Assembly (NCBI GenBank): GCA_016278265.1
Contig: JADQCE010000003.1
Location: 1-64,000 of the forward strand
DNA: 64,000 bases
Direction of reading: 5' to 3'
Origin: Halothiobacillus sp.
Lineage (GTDB): Bacteria > Pseudomonadota > Gammaproteobacteria > Halothiobacillales > Halothiobacillaceae
A model generated the notes under the pieces. That model saw only the letters and a program-made list of their open reading frames with translations. It was not told the origin of the DNA and made no database searches. Positions 52,953 to 61,884 of the stretch are shown here, one piece after another; the stretch's first letter is position 1, and each line of letters begins with the position of its first letter. The translations under genes were made by a program, and so were the position numbers.

Positions 52953-54164
52953 TCATGTCCCGGGTGCCGCAGATGCCCCGGGCGAGCGGATCACGGCCCG
53001 CAGGCGATCCAGGCGGGACTCGAGGGCGGTGCGATCGGGCGCGGTGACCGTCACATGGCCAAGCTTGCGGCCGGGACGCGGGGTCTTGCCGTAATCGTGC
53101 CACTGGGTGCCCGGCACCGCCAGCACCGCCGCCGGGTCGGGCAAGGTGCCGACCAGGTTGAGCATGGCGACCTCGCCGATCGGGTCGGTCTCGCCCAGCG
53201 GCCAGCCGATCACCGCGCGGATGTGGTTCTCGAACTGCGAGGTGCGCGCCCCTCCCAGGCTCCAGTGCCCGCTGTTGTGCACGCGCGGGGCCATCTCGTT
53301 GATCACGAGCCGACCATCCACGACGAAGAACTCGATCGTCAGCACGCCGACGTAATCGAGCTTTTCCATCACCAGGCGCGCAGCGCGTTCGGCATCTGCC
53401 TGCAACGGGTCGCCGGTATGCGCGGTGGTCTGCCAGAGGATGCCGTCGCGGTGCTCGTTGGTCACCAACGGGTAGACCCGCGCCTCGCCGTTACGGCTTC
53501 GCACGGCCACGATGGAGATCTCGCGCTCGAAGTGCTGCAACTTCTCGAGCACGGCCGGGACACCGGCCAGCGCCTCCCAGGCCGAGGCTGCCTCACCGGG
53601 ATTGCCCGGCCCGCCCTCGTGGGCGGCATGGGCGGGATCGGCCAATCGGACTTGGCCCTTGCCGTCGTAACCGAAGCGGCGCGTCTTGAGGATCGAGGCG
53701 CCACCAAGGTGCGCCACGCCTTGGACGATGTCGCGGACCGAGTCGACCTGCACCCAGGGGGCGACCGACAGGCCCAGCCCCTCGAAGAACTGCTTTTCCT
53801 CGACGCGATCCTGCGCCACGGCCAACGCCTGCGGGTTGGGCATCAGGCAATTGCGCGCCGCGACCAACTCGGCGGAAGCCTGCGGCACGTTCTCGAACTC
53901 GAGCGTGACCAGGTCACACTCTACGGCCAGGCGCTCGAGCGCCTCGGCATCGTCGAACTCGGCGCGCAAGTGGCGACCGACCGAGGCGGCCGGTGGCTCC
54001 ATCGCCGGATCGAGGAAGGTAAAGCGATGCCCCATCGCCACACCGGCCAGCCCCAGCATCTGCCCGAGCTGACCACCGCCGATCACGCCGATGTGCAGCC
54101 CGGCCGGCTCGCCGGTGCGTCCTTCGACGCGGGGCACATCGCATTGGTCCTGAACGCCGGCCAT
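52953..54164 (-). CDS. purK: N5-carboxyaminoimidazole ribonucleotide synthetase
   Basis: PurK uses ATP and bicarbonate to make N5-CAIR in purine synthesis. The 403-residue ATP-grasp protein has IGVIGGGQLGQMLGLAG at the N-terminus, LKTRRFGYDGKGQ, VLEKLQHFEREISIVAVRS and the metal-binding INEMAPRVHNSGHWS. The start ATG at 54164 lies 4 bp after the purE stop, and upstream in-frame sequence belongs to purE. Confidence 0.94.
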   Translation of the reverse strand: MAGVQDQCDVPRVEGRTGEPAGLHIGVIGGGQLGQMLGLAGVAMGHRFTFLDPAMEPPAASVGRHLRAEFDDAEALERLAVECDLVTLEFENVPQASAELVAARNCLMPNPQALAVAQDRVEEKQFFEGLGLSVAPWVQVDSVRDIVQGVAHLGGASILKTRRFGYDGKGQVRLADPAHAAHEGGPGNPGEAASAWEALAGVPAVLEKLQHFEREISIVAVRSRNGEARVYPLVTNEHRDGILWQTTAHTGDPLQADAERAARLVMEKLDYVGVLTIEFFVVDGRLVINEMAPRVHNSGHWSLGGARTSQFENHIRAVIGWPLGETDPIGEVAMLNLVGTLPDPAAVLAVPGTQWHDYGKTPRPGRKLGHVTVTAPDRTALESRLDRLRAVIRSPGASAAPGT

Positions 54165-54168
54165 CGGC

Positions 54169-54666
54169 TCAGGCCTCGCCCGGCTCGGGCTTGTCGAGCA
54201 CCGCTTGGGTCTGGCGCTCGCGCCAGGCATCCAGCCGCTCGGCCAGCGCCTCGTCGTTGTTCGCCAGCGTGGCGGCAGCCAGCAGCGCGGCATTGATCGC
54301 CCCCGAGCGACCGATCGCCAGCGTGCCCACCGGGACGCCGGCCGGCATCTGCACGATCGAGAGCAGCGAGTCCATGCCCGAGAGGGCCTTGGACTGCACC
54401 GGCACGCCGAACACCGGCAGCCGTGTCTTGGCCGCGACCATGCCCGGCAGGTGGGCCGCGCCACCGGCCCCGGCGATGATCACCTTCAGACCCCGGCCGA
54501 CGGCCGCATCGGCGTAGTCGAACAGCTTATCGGGGGTGCGGTGCGCCGAGACCACCGCCTTCTCGAAGGGAATACCCAGTGCCTCGAGGGTTTCGCAGGC
54601 GTGGCTCATGGTCTCCCAGTCCGACAGCGAGCCCATGATCACGCCGACCAGCGGTTGGGCACTCAT
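54169..54666 (-). CDS. purE: N5-CAIR mutase
   Basis: PurE rearranges N5-CAIR to CAIR. The 165-residue class I protein has the substrate loop GSLSDWETM (about 12-20), SAHRTPD (catalytic His) and [11 protein letters not shown]. Its ATG overlaps the stop of the SirB-type gene by 4 bp and purK follows, so the three form one operon. Confidence 0.95.
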   Translation of the reverse strand: MSAQPLVGVIMGSLSDWETMSHACETLEALGIPFEKAVVSAHRTPDKLFDYADAAVGRGLKVIIAGAGGAAHLPGMVAAKTRLPVFGVPVQSKALSGMDSLLSIVQMPAGVPVGTLAIGRSGAINAALLAAATLANNDEALAERLDAWRERQTQAVLDKPEPGEA

Positions 54667-55079
54667 ACGCCCGTCACCATGGCCGGCAGCACGTCCTGCA
54701 GTTGCGGGTGCGTGTTCGCCACGCCCACCGCGGCCACGTACAGGAAGACCAGGATGGCCAGCACCCAGGCACTGGCGCGCAGGCCACGGGTCTTGCCGAA
54801 GCGCATCGCCACCAGCCCCAGGCCGATGTAGACGATCAGCCCGACGATCTTGACGGTGAGGAAGTCGGGATGAACGCCATTGCCCCAAAACAACAGCCAG
54901 GCGGCGACCAGGGCGCTGACCAGCAGCACGGTGTCGACCACGTGCGGGGTGATCTTCACCCACTTCTTTTTCAGCATCGGCGAGCCCGAAAGCATCCAGA
55001 CACCGCGTACGAGGAAACCGGTGAGCGAGAGCACGGCCGCCAGGGCATGCAGGTGAATCCAGAGGGAGGCGTTGGCCAT
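54663..55079 (-). CDS. SirB2-family integral membrane protein
   Basis: This 138-residue protein has four hydrophobic segments (about 5-27, 43-64, 70-92 and 100-118) in the SirB pattern, with [35 protein letters not shown] and [15 protein letters not shown]. SirB-type proteins are widespread and of unclear role. It is translationally coupled to purE through ATGA, an unusual partner for a purine gene. The ATG at 55079 precedes the conserved region. Confidence 0.8.
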   Translation of the reverse strand: MANASLWIHLHALAAVLSLTGFLVRGVWMLSGSPMLKKKWVKITPHVVDTVLLVSALVAAWLLFWGNGVHPDFLTVKIVGLIVYIGLGLVAMRFGKTRGLRASAWVLAILVFLYVAAVGVANTHPQLQDVLPAMVTGV

Positions 55080-55227
55080 GGGGTATCTTCCCGATTGATG
55101 TGTCCGTGTGACCGCAAGGGAGCGAACCCTAGGTGCGGAAAGGTCCAAAGCATAAATCATCGGCGCCCACCCCCCAAGGTCGCTACACTGAGGCTCCCAA
55201 CGGGCACCAGCGACATGAGGTGATGTC

Positions 55228-55896
55228 ATGCAGCTACCCAACCACCTGGTCTCCCTGCCGATTGGCGCGATCGGCTGGCTGCTGGCCCTCGGCAGCCTCG
55301 CCTGGGCGGTACGCACCGCACCCTGGCCGGCCCTGCGCGCCGAGCCGATGCGGGTCCACCTCGTCCTCCTGGCCGTCGTCTTCCTGACCGGCATGTGGAC
55401 GCTCTCGGCCACCCTGATGCCGGGGTTGACCCTGCACTTTCTCGGCGCGGCCACCGTCACCCTGGTCATCGGGCTGGAGTTGGCCCTGGTCGCCGGCCTG
55501 ATCGCGGCCATTCTTTCGGCATTGGTGTTCGGCCACGGGCTTGCCATTGCTGGCTGGACGTTCCTGCTGAGCGCCGCCCTGCCGGCAGCGATTACCTACG
55601 GCATCACGCGCGCCTCGCAGCGTTTTCTGCCGCCGAATTTCTTCATCTACCTGTTCATCGGGGTGTTCCTATCCGCCGTGCTCGGCGTGCTGGTCCACGG
55701 TGGCGGCACCGCGTTGCTGGTGATGGCGCTGGGGCTGTATGACATCGACATCATCTGGAACAACTACCTGCGCATCCTGCCGCTGCTCGCCTTTCCCGAA
55801 GGGGTCATCAACGGCATGCTCATGACGGCCCTGGCGCTGGTCAGCCCACACTGGGTGATCTCCTTCGACGACCACCATTACATCGACGGCCGGTGA
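55228..55896 (+). CDS. CbiM-like energy-coupling-factor permease (stand-alone)
   Basis: This is a polytopic inner-membrane protein of 222 residues with about six helices and the CbiM-type LTLHFLGAATVTLVIGLELAL segment. CbiM is the substrate-binding part of cobalt or nickel ECF importers. No CbiN, CbiQ or ATPase gene is adjacent and the N-terminal metal-binding MHI motif is missing, so metal transport is not certain. The start codon follows GAGGTG. Confidence 0.75.
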   Translation: MQLPNHLVSLPIGAIGWLLALGSLAWAVRTAPWPALRAEPMRVHLVLLAVVFLTGMWTLSATLMPGLTLHFLGAATVTLVIGLELALVAGLIAAILSALVFGHGLAIAGWTFLLSAALPAAITYGITRASQRFLPPNFFIYLFIGVFLSAVLGVLVHGGGTALLVMALGLYDIDIIWNNYLRILPLLAFPEGVINGMLMTALALVSPHWVISFDDHHYIDGR

Positions 55897-56007
55897 GCCG
55901 AACCCGCCCGGGGCAATCCCAACCGACAGGCTGGCGGATTGCGTCCTGACGTCGCCGATTTGCAAGATGCAACTACCACCACCGTCATCAGTCGAACTGG
56001 ACTCGGG

Positions 56008-56021
56008 TAAACGTTTGTTTA
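56008..56021. promoter_or_regulatory. TAAAC-N4-GTTTA palindrome upstream of the cytochrome c gene
   Basis: A 14 bp palindrome in a short AT-rich patch about 110 bp before the cytochrome ATG could be an operator. It does not match the FNR or ArcA consensus well. Otherwise 55897-56131 shows no gene. Confidence 0.3.
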
Positions 56022-56131
56022 TGAAAGCACGCCGAGCCGCGCAAGGGTGGCATGGAACCTGCTTTATTACACCCTAGCCGAGCAGGAGTGAGCTCGGGTA
56101 ATTCAATGACACGAGATATCAGGAGTTCCTC

Positions 56132-56470
56132 ATGAAGAAACTGACCGCGATCGCATTCGCCTCCGGTTTGGCCGTTGCCTCCGGGCAAGCCATGGCCGCC
56201 GACATGGCCGCTGGCAAAAAGCTTTACGAACAAAGCTGTGCTTCCTGCCACGGCCAGAAGGCCCAAGGCCAGGGCATGTTCCCGGCGCTGGCCGGCAAGA
56301 GCGCTGACCACATCGTCACCGCGCTGGGCCACTACAAGAACGGCAACCAGGATGCACTTAAGGAAATGGGCGACCTGGGCGGCTCGAACTTCGCCATCAT
56401 GGCGCCGAACGCCGCCGGCCTGTCCGATGGCGACATGGAGAACCTGGGCGCCTACATCGAGAGCCTCTAA
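56132..56470 (+). CDS. Small class I cytochrome c (c5/c553-like)
   Basis: This is a periplasmic electron carrier of 112 residues. The signal peptide ends at AMA near residue 22. The mature domain has SCASCH (heme 36-40) and an axial methionine in AIMAPNAAGLSDGDM (Met90), with a terminal NLGAYIES helix. The MAPNAA.LSD segment is also present in the tri-heme protein at 58254, so the two may be related carriers. It ends in a clear terminator. Confidence 0.88.
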   Translation: MKKLTAIAFASGLAVASGQAMAADMAAGKKLYEQSCASCHGQKAQGQGMFPALAGKSADHIVTALGHYKNGNQDALKEMGDLGGSNFAIMAPNAAGLSDGDMENLGAYIESL

Positions 56471-56492
56471 GCTCCCGCGCCCGCCACGAACA

Positions 56493-56521
56493 AACCCGGA
56501 CCAGGTGGTCCGGGTTTTTTT
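56493..56521 (+). terminator. Intrinsic terminator of the cytochrome c gene
   Basis: The stem AACCCGGACC with GGTCCGGGTT is followed by an unbroken T run. It lies 23 bp after the stop codon. Confidence 0.9.
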
Positions 56522-56657
56522 GTGGCCGATGACAAATCACTTGAACACGGTTGGGGCGAGTCGCACGCCACGCCCGGGCCTAACCAGGACTCGCGCTGGC
56601 CGGGGGCAATTCGCAGGCGGACCCGTCCCAGCCCACTCACAGGGACGCCGAGTGTTG

Positions 56658-57458
56658 TCAGCGCCCGCTGCGCAGCCGGTCGAGTCGCAGGCGGTCGCGC
56701 GCATCAAACAGGCGCCGCGCGCCCAGTTGCACCGCCACCAGCGAGCCAAAACCCGTCGCCGCGGTGATCAGGAACATGATCAGGATCTGGTACTTGACCG
56801 CCTCGATCGGCGCCGAGCCGGCGAGGATCTGGCCGGTCATCATCCCCGGCAGGCTGATCACTCCCGCGGCGGCCAGCATGTTGAGCGTCGGGATCAGGCC
56901 GGCGCGCATTGAATCGGACCGCAGCTCGGCGGTGGCATCACGCACCGAATGACCCAGCACCAGCCGCGCCTCGATCTCGACGCGCGTCTGCCAGGCCGTC
57001 TGCGTCAGGTTATTCAGTGCCAGCCCGATGCCCGTCATGGTGTTGCCGAGGATCATCCCCAGCAGCGGGATGGCGTATTGCGGCTCGTACCAGGGATCGG
57101 TCTCGATCATCAGCGTCAGGGCCAGCACGGTGACGATCAGTGCGGTCACGCTCATCGACGCCAGGCCGATGCCGTAGCCATGCCAGCCACGGATGGCCCG
57201 CTTCTGCCGCGCGACCACCTCGTAACCGGCCAGCCCCATCATCACCAACGCGATCAGCACGATCCACGGCAGCGTGGCCGCGTCGAACACCGCCTTGAGG
57301 ATCACGCCCACCAGCAGCAGCTGCAGCACCATGCGCACGCTGTTCAAGGCCAGGGTGCGGAACAGGCCCAGGCCAAGCAGTATCTGCACCATCCCGAGGG
57401 CCAGCACCAGACTAGCCGCCACGATCAGGTCGACCGGCGTCAGGCTATACAGATCCAT
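56658..57458 (-). CDS. fetB: FetB-type iron export permease (UPF0014)
   Basis: This is the membrane subunit of the FetAB ABC system, which protects E. coli from iron-linked oxidative stress. The 266-residue protein has seven hydrophobic segments and the family signature GMILGNTMTGIGLALNNL (about 147-164), plus GLIPTLNMLAAAGVISLPGMM (about 203-223). It overlaps fetA by 14 bp. Iron export by this copy is inferred from family knowledge. Confidence 0.88.
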   Translation of the reverse strand: MDLYSLTPVDLIVAASLVLALGMVQILLGLGLFRTLALNSVRMVLQLLLVGVILKAVFDAATLPWIVLIALVMMGLAGYEVVARQKRAIRGWHGYGIGLASMSVTALIVTVLALTLMIETDPWYEPQYAIPLLGMILGNTMTGIGLALNNLTQTAWQTRVEIEARLVLGHSVRDATAELRSDSMRAGLIPTLNMLAAAGVISLPGMMTGQILAGSAPIEAVKYQILIMFLITAATGFGSLVAVQLGARRLFDARDRLRLDRLRSGR

Positions 57459-58047
57459 GCAACACCCCTCCCTCGGACGTCATTTCCAGCCAGCGATCGC
57501 CGTGGGCGTCGATCTCGCGCGGATCGTGACTGATCCACACGGCGGCTGCGCCCTGATCGCGCAGGTAGTCGAGCAGCAGGCCCGCCATCGCCTCGGCGTT
57601 GTCACGATCCAGATTCGCGGTGGGCTCGTCGAGCAACAGCACGCGCGGCTCGAGCGCGAGCGCGCGCAATACCGCCAGCCGCTGACGCTCCCCCGAGGAC
57701 AACCGCTCGACCGGCGACTCCCACAAGGCGGCCCGCAGGCGCAGGCGCTCCCACCAGGCCTCGGAGGGGCGGGCCGGGAAGTGCTCGGCGACCGTGTCCG
57801 CCCACCAACCGGACTCCGCCGGCACCAACGCCACCTGACGTCGCCAGTCCGTCGCCTGCATGGATTGCTGCTCGACGCCCCCCAGACTGATCTCGCCCTC
57901 GTGCGGGGAGAGATCCGCCAGCGCGCGCAGCATCTGACTTTTGCCCACGCCCGACTCGCCCCGCACCGGCAGCACCTCGCCGGCGGCAAGTGCGAACGAG
58001 ACCGGCGGCACGTTCGGTCCGCGCAGATCCTTGACCTCGAACAACAT
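57445..58047 (-). CDS. fetA: FetA-type ABC ATPase
   Basis: This is the ATPase of the FetAB system, 200 residues and thus short as usual for FetA. It has Walker A RGESGVGKSQ (29-38), signature LSSGERQR, Walker B VLLLDEPTANLD and the switch histidine ISHD. The ATG at 58047 follows GGGGAG; the upstream frame is non-coding sequence. Translation is coupled with fetB. Confidence 0.87.
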   Translation of the reverse strand: MLFEVKDLRGPNVPPVSFALAAGEVLPVRGESGVGKSQMLRALADLSPHEGEISLGGVEQQSMQATDWRRQVALVPAESGWWADTVAEHFPARPSEAWWERLRLRAALWESPVERLSSGERQRLAVLRALALEPRVLLLDEPTANLDRDNAEAMAGLLLDYLRDQGAAAVWISHDPREIDAHGDRWLEMTSEGGVLHGSV

Positions 58048-58165
58048 GCAGCTCCCCTTTCGAAAACAATGCGACCGCCGGCACCTGATGGCAGCGGGCC
58101 GTGCCCGCGAAGGGCCGGACAGCGACCGCGCCGCCCCAAGACACCCGGACCGTTCGCGATGCCCC

Positions 58166-58198
58166 ACAAACAAAACGCCGGCCCGAGGGGCCGGCGTT
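58166..58198 (-). terminator. Terminator of the tri-heme cytochrome gene
   Basis: An 11 bp perfect GC stem (58174-58184 with 58188-58198) with a 3 nt loop is followed on the minus strand by TTGTTTG. It lies 55 bp past the stop. The reverse direction lacks a T run. Confidence 0.7.
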
Positions 58199-58253
58199 CT
58201 ACTTGGGTTGCCCTGGACCGCTGGCGCGGTCCGGCTTGCCGGTATCAGCCCCC

Positions 58254-59477
58254 TTAGGAGCCCGCCGGCTCCTCGTCCATGACCGCGATGTAGGCACCCA
58301 GGGCCTCGATGTCCTCGTCGGTCAGGCTCTTGGCCTGCGGGATCATCGCGTAGGAATTCGGACCCATCTCCTGGCCCTTGCGGTAGATCTTCAGCAGGGA
58401 GATGGTCTGATCCATGGCAGTACCGGCCAACTTGGGCGCGTTGAATAGCTCACCGCCCTCACCTTCGGCGCCGTGGCAGATGGCGCAGGAGGAGTAGATC
58501 GCTTGGCCGCGGCTGATGACCGACTCGCTGACGATGCGCGGCTCGGCCGGCGTCTCTTCCTTGGCGGCGTCGCCACCCTCGGACTTGGCCTGATCACCGC
58601 CAGCCGCGGCACCGCCGCCGTTGGTGCCACCGAACTCGTCGGCAATGTAGACCGACAGGTTGGCGATCTGCTCGTCGGAGAGATTGGCCGCATTCGGCGC
58701 CATGGTGCCGTAACGATCGCCCAGGCCGACCGACTTCAGGAATTCCTGGTCGCCTTCACGGTAGGCGGTCAGCTTCTTCTGCACGTCGGTTGCGTCCATC
58801 TCGGTCAGCACCGGGAAGGCGCCGCCCTGGCCCTTGCCGTCAGCACCATGACACGCGGCACAGGCGGCGTAGGCCTGCTTGCCGGCGGCGACGTCGCCGT
58901 CAACCGCTCCGCCGCCGTTGCCGTTGCCGCCAGCGCTGTCTGCCGCACCACCGGCGCCACCGCCGAACTCGTCGCCGATGTAGGCGGCCAGGTCAGCGAT
59001 GTCCTCGTCGGAGAGGCTGGCCGCGTTCGGCGCCATGGTGCCGTAACGGTCACCCAGGCCGACCGACTTCAGGTATTCCTGGTCACCTTCGCGGTAGGCG
59101 GTCAGTTTCTTCTCGGTTTCGGCGGCGGTCAGGCCAGTCAGGACCGGAAACGCACCGCCCTGGCCTTTGCCGTCCGCGCCGTGACAGGCCGCACAGCTAG
59201 CAAATTTCTGCTTGCCGGCTGCCACGTCACCACCGGTAGCCGCCGCGGCAGCGGCAGCGCCATCCTTGTCAGCCGACTCGTCGGTCGACTCGGCCTTGGC
59301 CGTCTTGGTGGCTTCCTTGCTTTCCGGATTCTCCACAACCTGCCCGTCGAGCGAGTTCTCCTCGGCGGTGTTGAAAAGCGCGTTCACGAGATAGAACACG
59401 GCGACCAGCAGGACCAGCGCCGAGACGAAGCCAACCAGCTTCGACATCGGATCGACCTTGGGGGTATGTTGAGCCAC
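58254..59477 (-). CDS. Membrane-anchored tri-heme cytochrome c with duplicated domains
   Basis: The product is a 407-residue c-type cytochrome with an N-terminal membrane helix (about 12-33) and an Ala/Glu/Lys-rich linker. Three heme domains follow: CAACH (95-99), CAACH (206-210) and CAICH (331-335). Domains 1 and 2 are near copies over about 90 residues, both with GTMAPNAA, whose Met is a likely axial ligand. Domain 3 is diverged, with SYAMIPQA. The linkers are Gly/Ala-rich. A role as a periplasmic electron wire between quinol-side enzymes and an oxidase is inferred. The start is GTG 59477 after GGAGG. Confidence 0.87.
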   Translation of the reverse strand: MAQHTPKVDPMSKLVGFVSALVLLVAVFYLVNALFNTAEENSLDGQVVENPESKEATKTAKAESTDESADKDGAAAAAAATGGDVAAGKQKFASCAACHGADGKGQGGAFPVLTGLTAAETEKKLTAYREGDQEYLKSVGLGDRYGTMAPNAASLSDEDIADLAAYIGDEFGGGAGGAADSAGGNGNGGGAVDGDVAAGKQAYAACAACHGADGKGQGGAFPVLTEMDATDVQKKLTAYREGDQEFLKSVGLGDRYGTMAPNAANLSDEQIANLSVYIADEFGGTNGGGAAAGGDQAKSEGGDAAKEETPAEPRIVSESVISRGQAIYSSCAICHGAEGEGGELFNAPKLAGTAMDQTISLLKIYRKGQEMGPNSYAMIPQAKSLTDEDIEALGAYIAVMDEEPAGS

Positions 59478-59567
59478 GAGAATCCTCCAGAATCTTTATC
59501 GTTTTAGCATGCGCAACGGCGCGTAGTATATCGGCAAAAATCCTCGTTTGACAGAACCGGCGCGCGC

Positions 59568-61709
59568 ATGTCTCCCCCCGCATCCAAAAAAAACCACACA
59601 TCCGGCAGGGTCTCCAGCTCGGGGCGCGGCAGAAAGGCGCCTCCGGGACTGTCGTCTCCCGTGGGAGAACTGCCCGGCGTCGGCCCGAAGGTCGCCGAGA
59701 AGCTCGCCCGCCTGCAGATCGAGACGGTCGAAGACCTGCTCTGGCACCAGCCATTGCGCTACGAGGACCGCGGCACCAAGCAATCGCTCTCGCCGGAACA
59801 CATCCATGAGGCGGCACTGTTCGAGGTGCGCATCACCGAGGTGCGCCCGCTGTTTCGCGGCAAGGCACGCCTGGTCTGCCAGGCCGTTGGCGAGGGCCCG
59901 TCGGGGCCGATGCCCCTGACCGTCTGGTTCTTCGGCCGCTTCGGCCCCACGCCCCAGGCCGGACGGACCTATCTGCTGTTCGGCGAATTGCAACACGGGC
60001 CGCACGGCCTGGAGATGGCCCAGCCCGAACTCGTCGCGCCCAACCAGATCGGCCAGATTCGCCCGGTGTACCCGGCCACCGAGGGTGTCGCCCAGCCCAA
60101 GCTGCGCCAGCTGGTCGAGGCGGCACTGGAAGTGGCCGTACGCGACCTGCGCGACCCGTTGCCCGTCACGATCCGCGAGGCGCGCGACTGGCCGCCGCTG
60201 ATGCGCGCGCTGCAACGCATCCACCTACCCAAACGCAACGACGGCGTGCCCGAACGGACCGAGCCGGCGCTGCAGCGCCTGATCACCGAGGAACTGGCGA
60301 CCCACATCCTCGCCCTGCGCCAGCGCCGCGCGGTCACCCGCCGGGTCGCCGCGCCGGCCATCCCCCCGCAGGCACACCTGTTCGATCAACTGCTCGGGCA
60401 CCTGGGTTTCACGCCCACCGGTGCGCAGACGCGGGTGATCGGCGAGATCAAGGCGGACCTGGCCCAGCGCCTGCCGATGCTGCGACTGGTGCAGGGCGAC
60501 GTTGGCTCGGGCAAGACCCTGGTCGCTGCAGCCGCCGCACTGGACGTGATCGATGCCGGCTACCAGGTTGCCCTGATGGCACCCACCGCCCTGCTCGCCG
60601 AGCAGCATGCGCGCAACTTCGCGCAGTGGTTCGAGCCGCTGGGGCTATCGGTGTTGCTGCTCTCCGGCCAGCAGTCGGCGGCAAGCCGACGCGAGGGGCT
60701 GGCGCAACTGGCCGACGGCCGCGCCCAGATCGTCATCGGCACCCATGCCCTGTTTCAGGAATCGGTGGCCTTTCATCAACTGGGTCTGGTGATCGTCGAC
60801 GAACAACACCGTTTCGGCGTGCATCAGCGCCTGGCGCTGACCGACAAGGGCGCCAGCCAGCCTGACTCAATGGGGGCGGGCGGCGCACGCCGGCCGCACC
60901 AGCTGATCATGACCGCCACGCCCATTCCGCGCACGCTGGCCATGACGCAATTCGCAGACCTTGACGTGTCGATCATCGACGAGCTGCCGCCGGGGCGCAC
61001 GCCGGTAACGACCGTGGTGGTGCGCGCCGACCGCCGCGGCGAGGTGATCGAGCGGATCGCCCGCGTGTGTGCCGAAGGTCGGCAGGCCTACTGGGTCTGC
61101 CCGCTGATCGAGGAAGGCCAGATCGAGGCGCAGGCCGCCGAGTCTACCTTCGCCATGCTGGGCGAGGAGTTGCCGCACCTGAGCATCGGCATGGTCCACG
61201 GCCGGATGTCTGCGGCGGAAAAGCAGCGCGCAATGGCCCGCTTCAAGGCCGGCGATTACCACCTGCTGGTGGCGACCACCGTGATCGAGGTGGGCGTCGA
61301 CGTGCCCAATGCCTCGCTGATGATCATCGAGAACGCCGAACGCATGGGCCTGGCCCAATTGCACCAGCTGCGCGGCCGGGTCGGCCGTGGCGCGACGGCC
61401 AGCCACTGCGTGCTGCTGTTCGAGGAACCGCTCTCCGACCGCGCCCGGGCACGACTGGGTCTGATGCGCGAGACCGAGGACGGCTTCCGCCTCGCCGAGG
61501 CCGACCTGGAACAGCGCGGCCCCGGCGAGGTGCTCGGCACCCGCCAGGCCGGCATCGCCAAGCTCAAGATCGCCAACCTCCTGGAAGACCAGGGCAAGCT
61601 CGACGAGGCGGGGCAACTGGCGGACGAGCTGCTGGAACGCTTCCCCGAGTCGGTCAATCCGCTGATCGCCCGATGGGTCGGGGCGGCGGGCCAGTACGGG
61701 CAGGTGTAG
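59568..61709 (+). CDS. recG: ATP-dependent DNA helicase RecG
   Basis: RecG reverses stalled forks and migrates branched DNA. The 713-residue protein has an N-terminal wedge/OB domain (about 30-190), then helicase motifs I GDVGSGKT (about 310-317), II DEQHRFG, III TATPIPRT, and VI QLRGRVGRG. It is shorter at the N-terminus than some homologues but motifs are complete. It is divergent from the tri-heme cytochrome gene across 90 bp. Confidence 0.96.
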   Translation: MSPPASKKNHTSGRVSSSGRGRKAPPGLSSPVGELPGVGPKVAEKLARLQIETVEDLLWHQPLRYEDRGTKQSLSPEHIHEAALFEVRITEVRPLFRGKARLVCQAVGEGPSGPMPLTVWFFGRFGPTPQAGRTYLLFGELQHGPHGLEMAQPELVAPNQIGQIRPVYPATEGVAQPKLRQLVEAALEVAVRDLRDPLPVTIREARDWPPLMRALQRIHLPKRNDGVPERTEPALQRLITEELATHILALRQRRAVTRRVAAPAIPPQAHLFDQLLGHLGFTPTGAQTRVIGEIKADLAQRLPMLRLVQGDVGSGKTLVAAAAALDVIDAGYQVALMAPTALLAEQHARNFAQWFEPLGLSVLLLSGQQSAASRREGLAQLADGRAQIVIGTHALFQESVAFHQLGLVIVDEQHRFGVHQRLALTDKGASQPDSMGAGGARRPHQLIMTATPIPRTLAMTQFADLDVSIIDELPPGRTPVTTVVVRADRRGEVIERIARVCAEGRQAYWVCPLIEEGQIEAQAAESTFAMLGEELPHLSIGMVHGRMSAAEKQRAMARFKAGDYHLLVATTVIEVGVDVPNASLMIIENAERMGLAQLHQLRGRVGRGATASHCVLLFEEPLSDRARARLGLMRETEDGFRLAEADLEQRGPGEVLGTRQAGIAKLKIANLLEDQGKLDEAGQLADELLERFPESVNPLIARWVGAAGQYGQV

Positions 61710-61728
61710 CGCCGCCCGACCCCAAGCC

Positions 61729-61757
61729 TTGCTCGCATCCGGTCGCTGACATACAGT
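61729..61757 (+). promoter_or_regulatory. Candidate promoter of the diguanylate cyclase gene
   Basis: TTGCTC (61729-61734), a 17 bp spacer and TACAGT (61752-61757), followed by TTTTCC, lie about 130 bp upstream of the ATG at 61885. The remaining leader has GC-rich inverted repeats but nothing recognised. Confidence 0.45.
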
Positions 61758-61884
61758 TTTCCTTATACCCCGATCCGGCCCACACCGACCGGGCACCCTG
61801 GTGGGACTGCAAGCACGGCCACGCTACCCGACCGCGACGGCCGGAACGACCCACCCCTGGCACTGACGGAACCACGCGCCGGCA

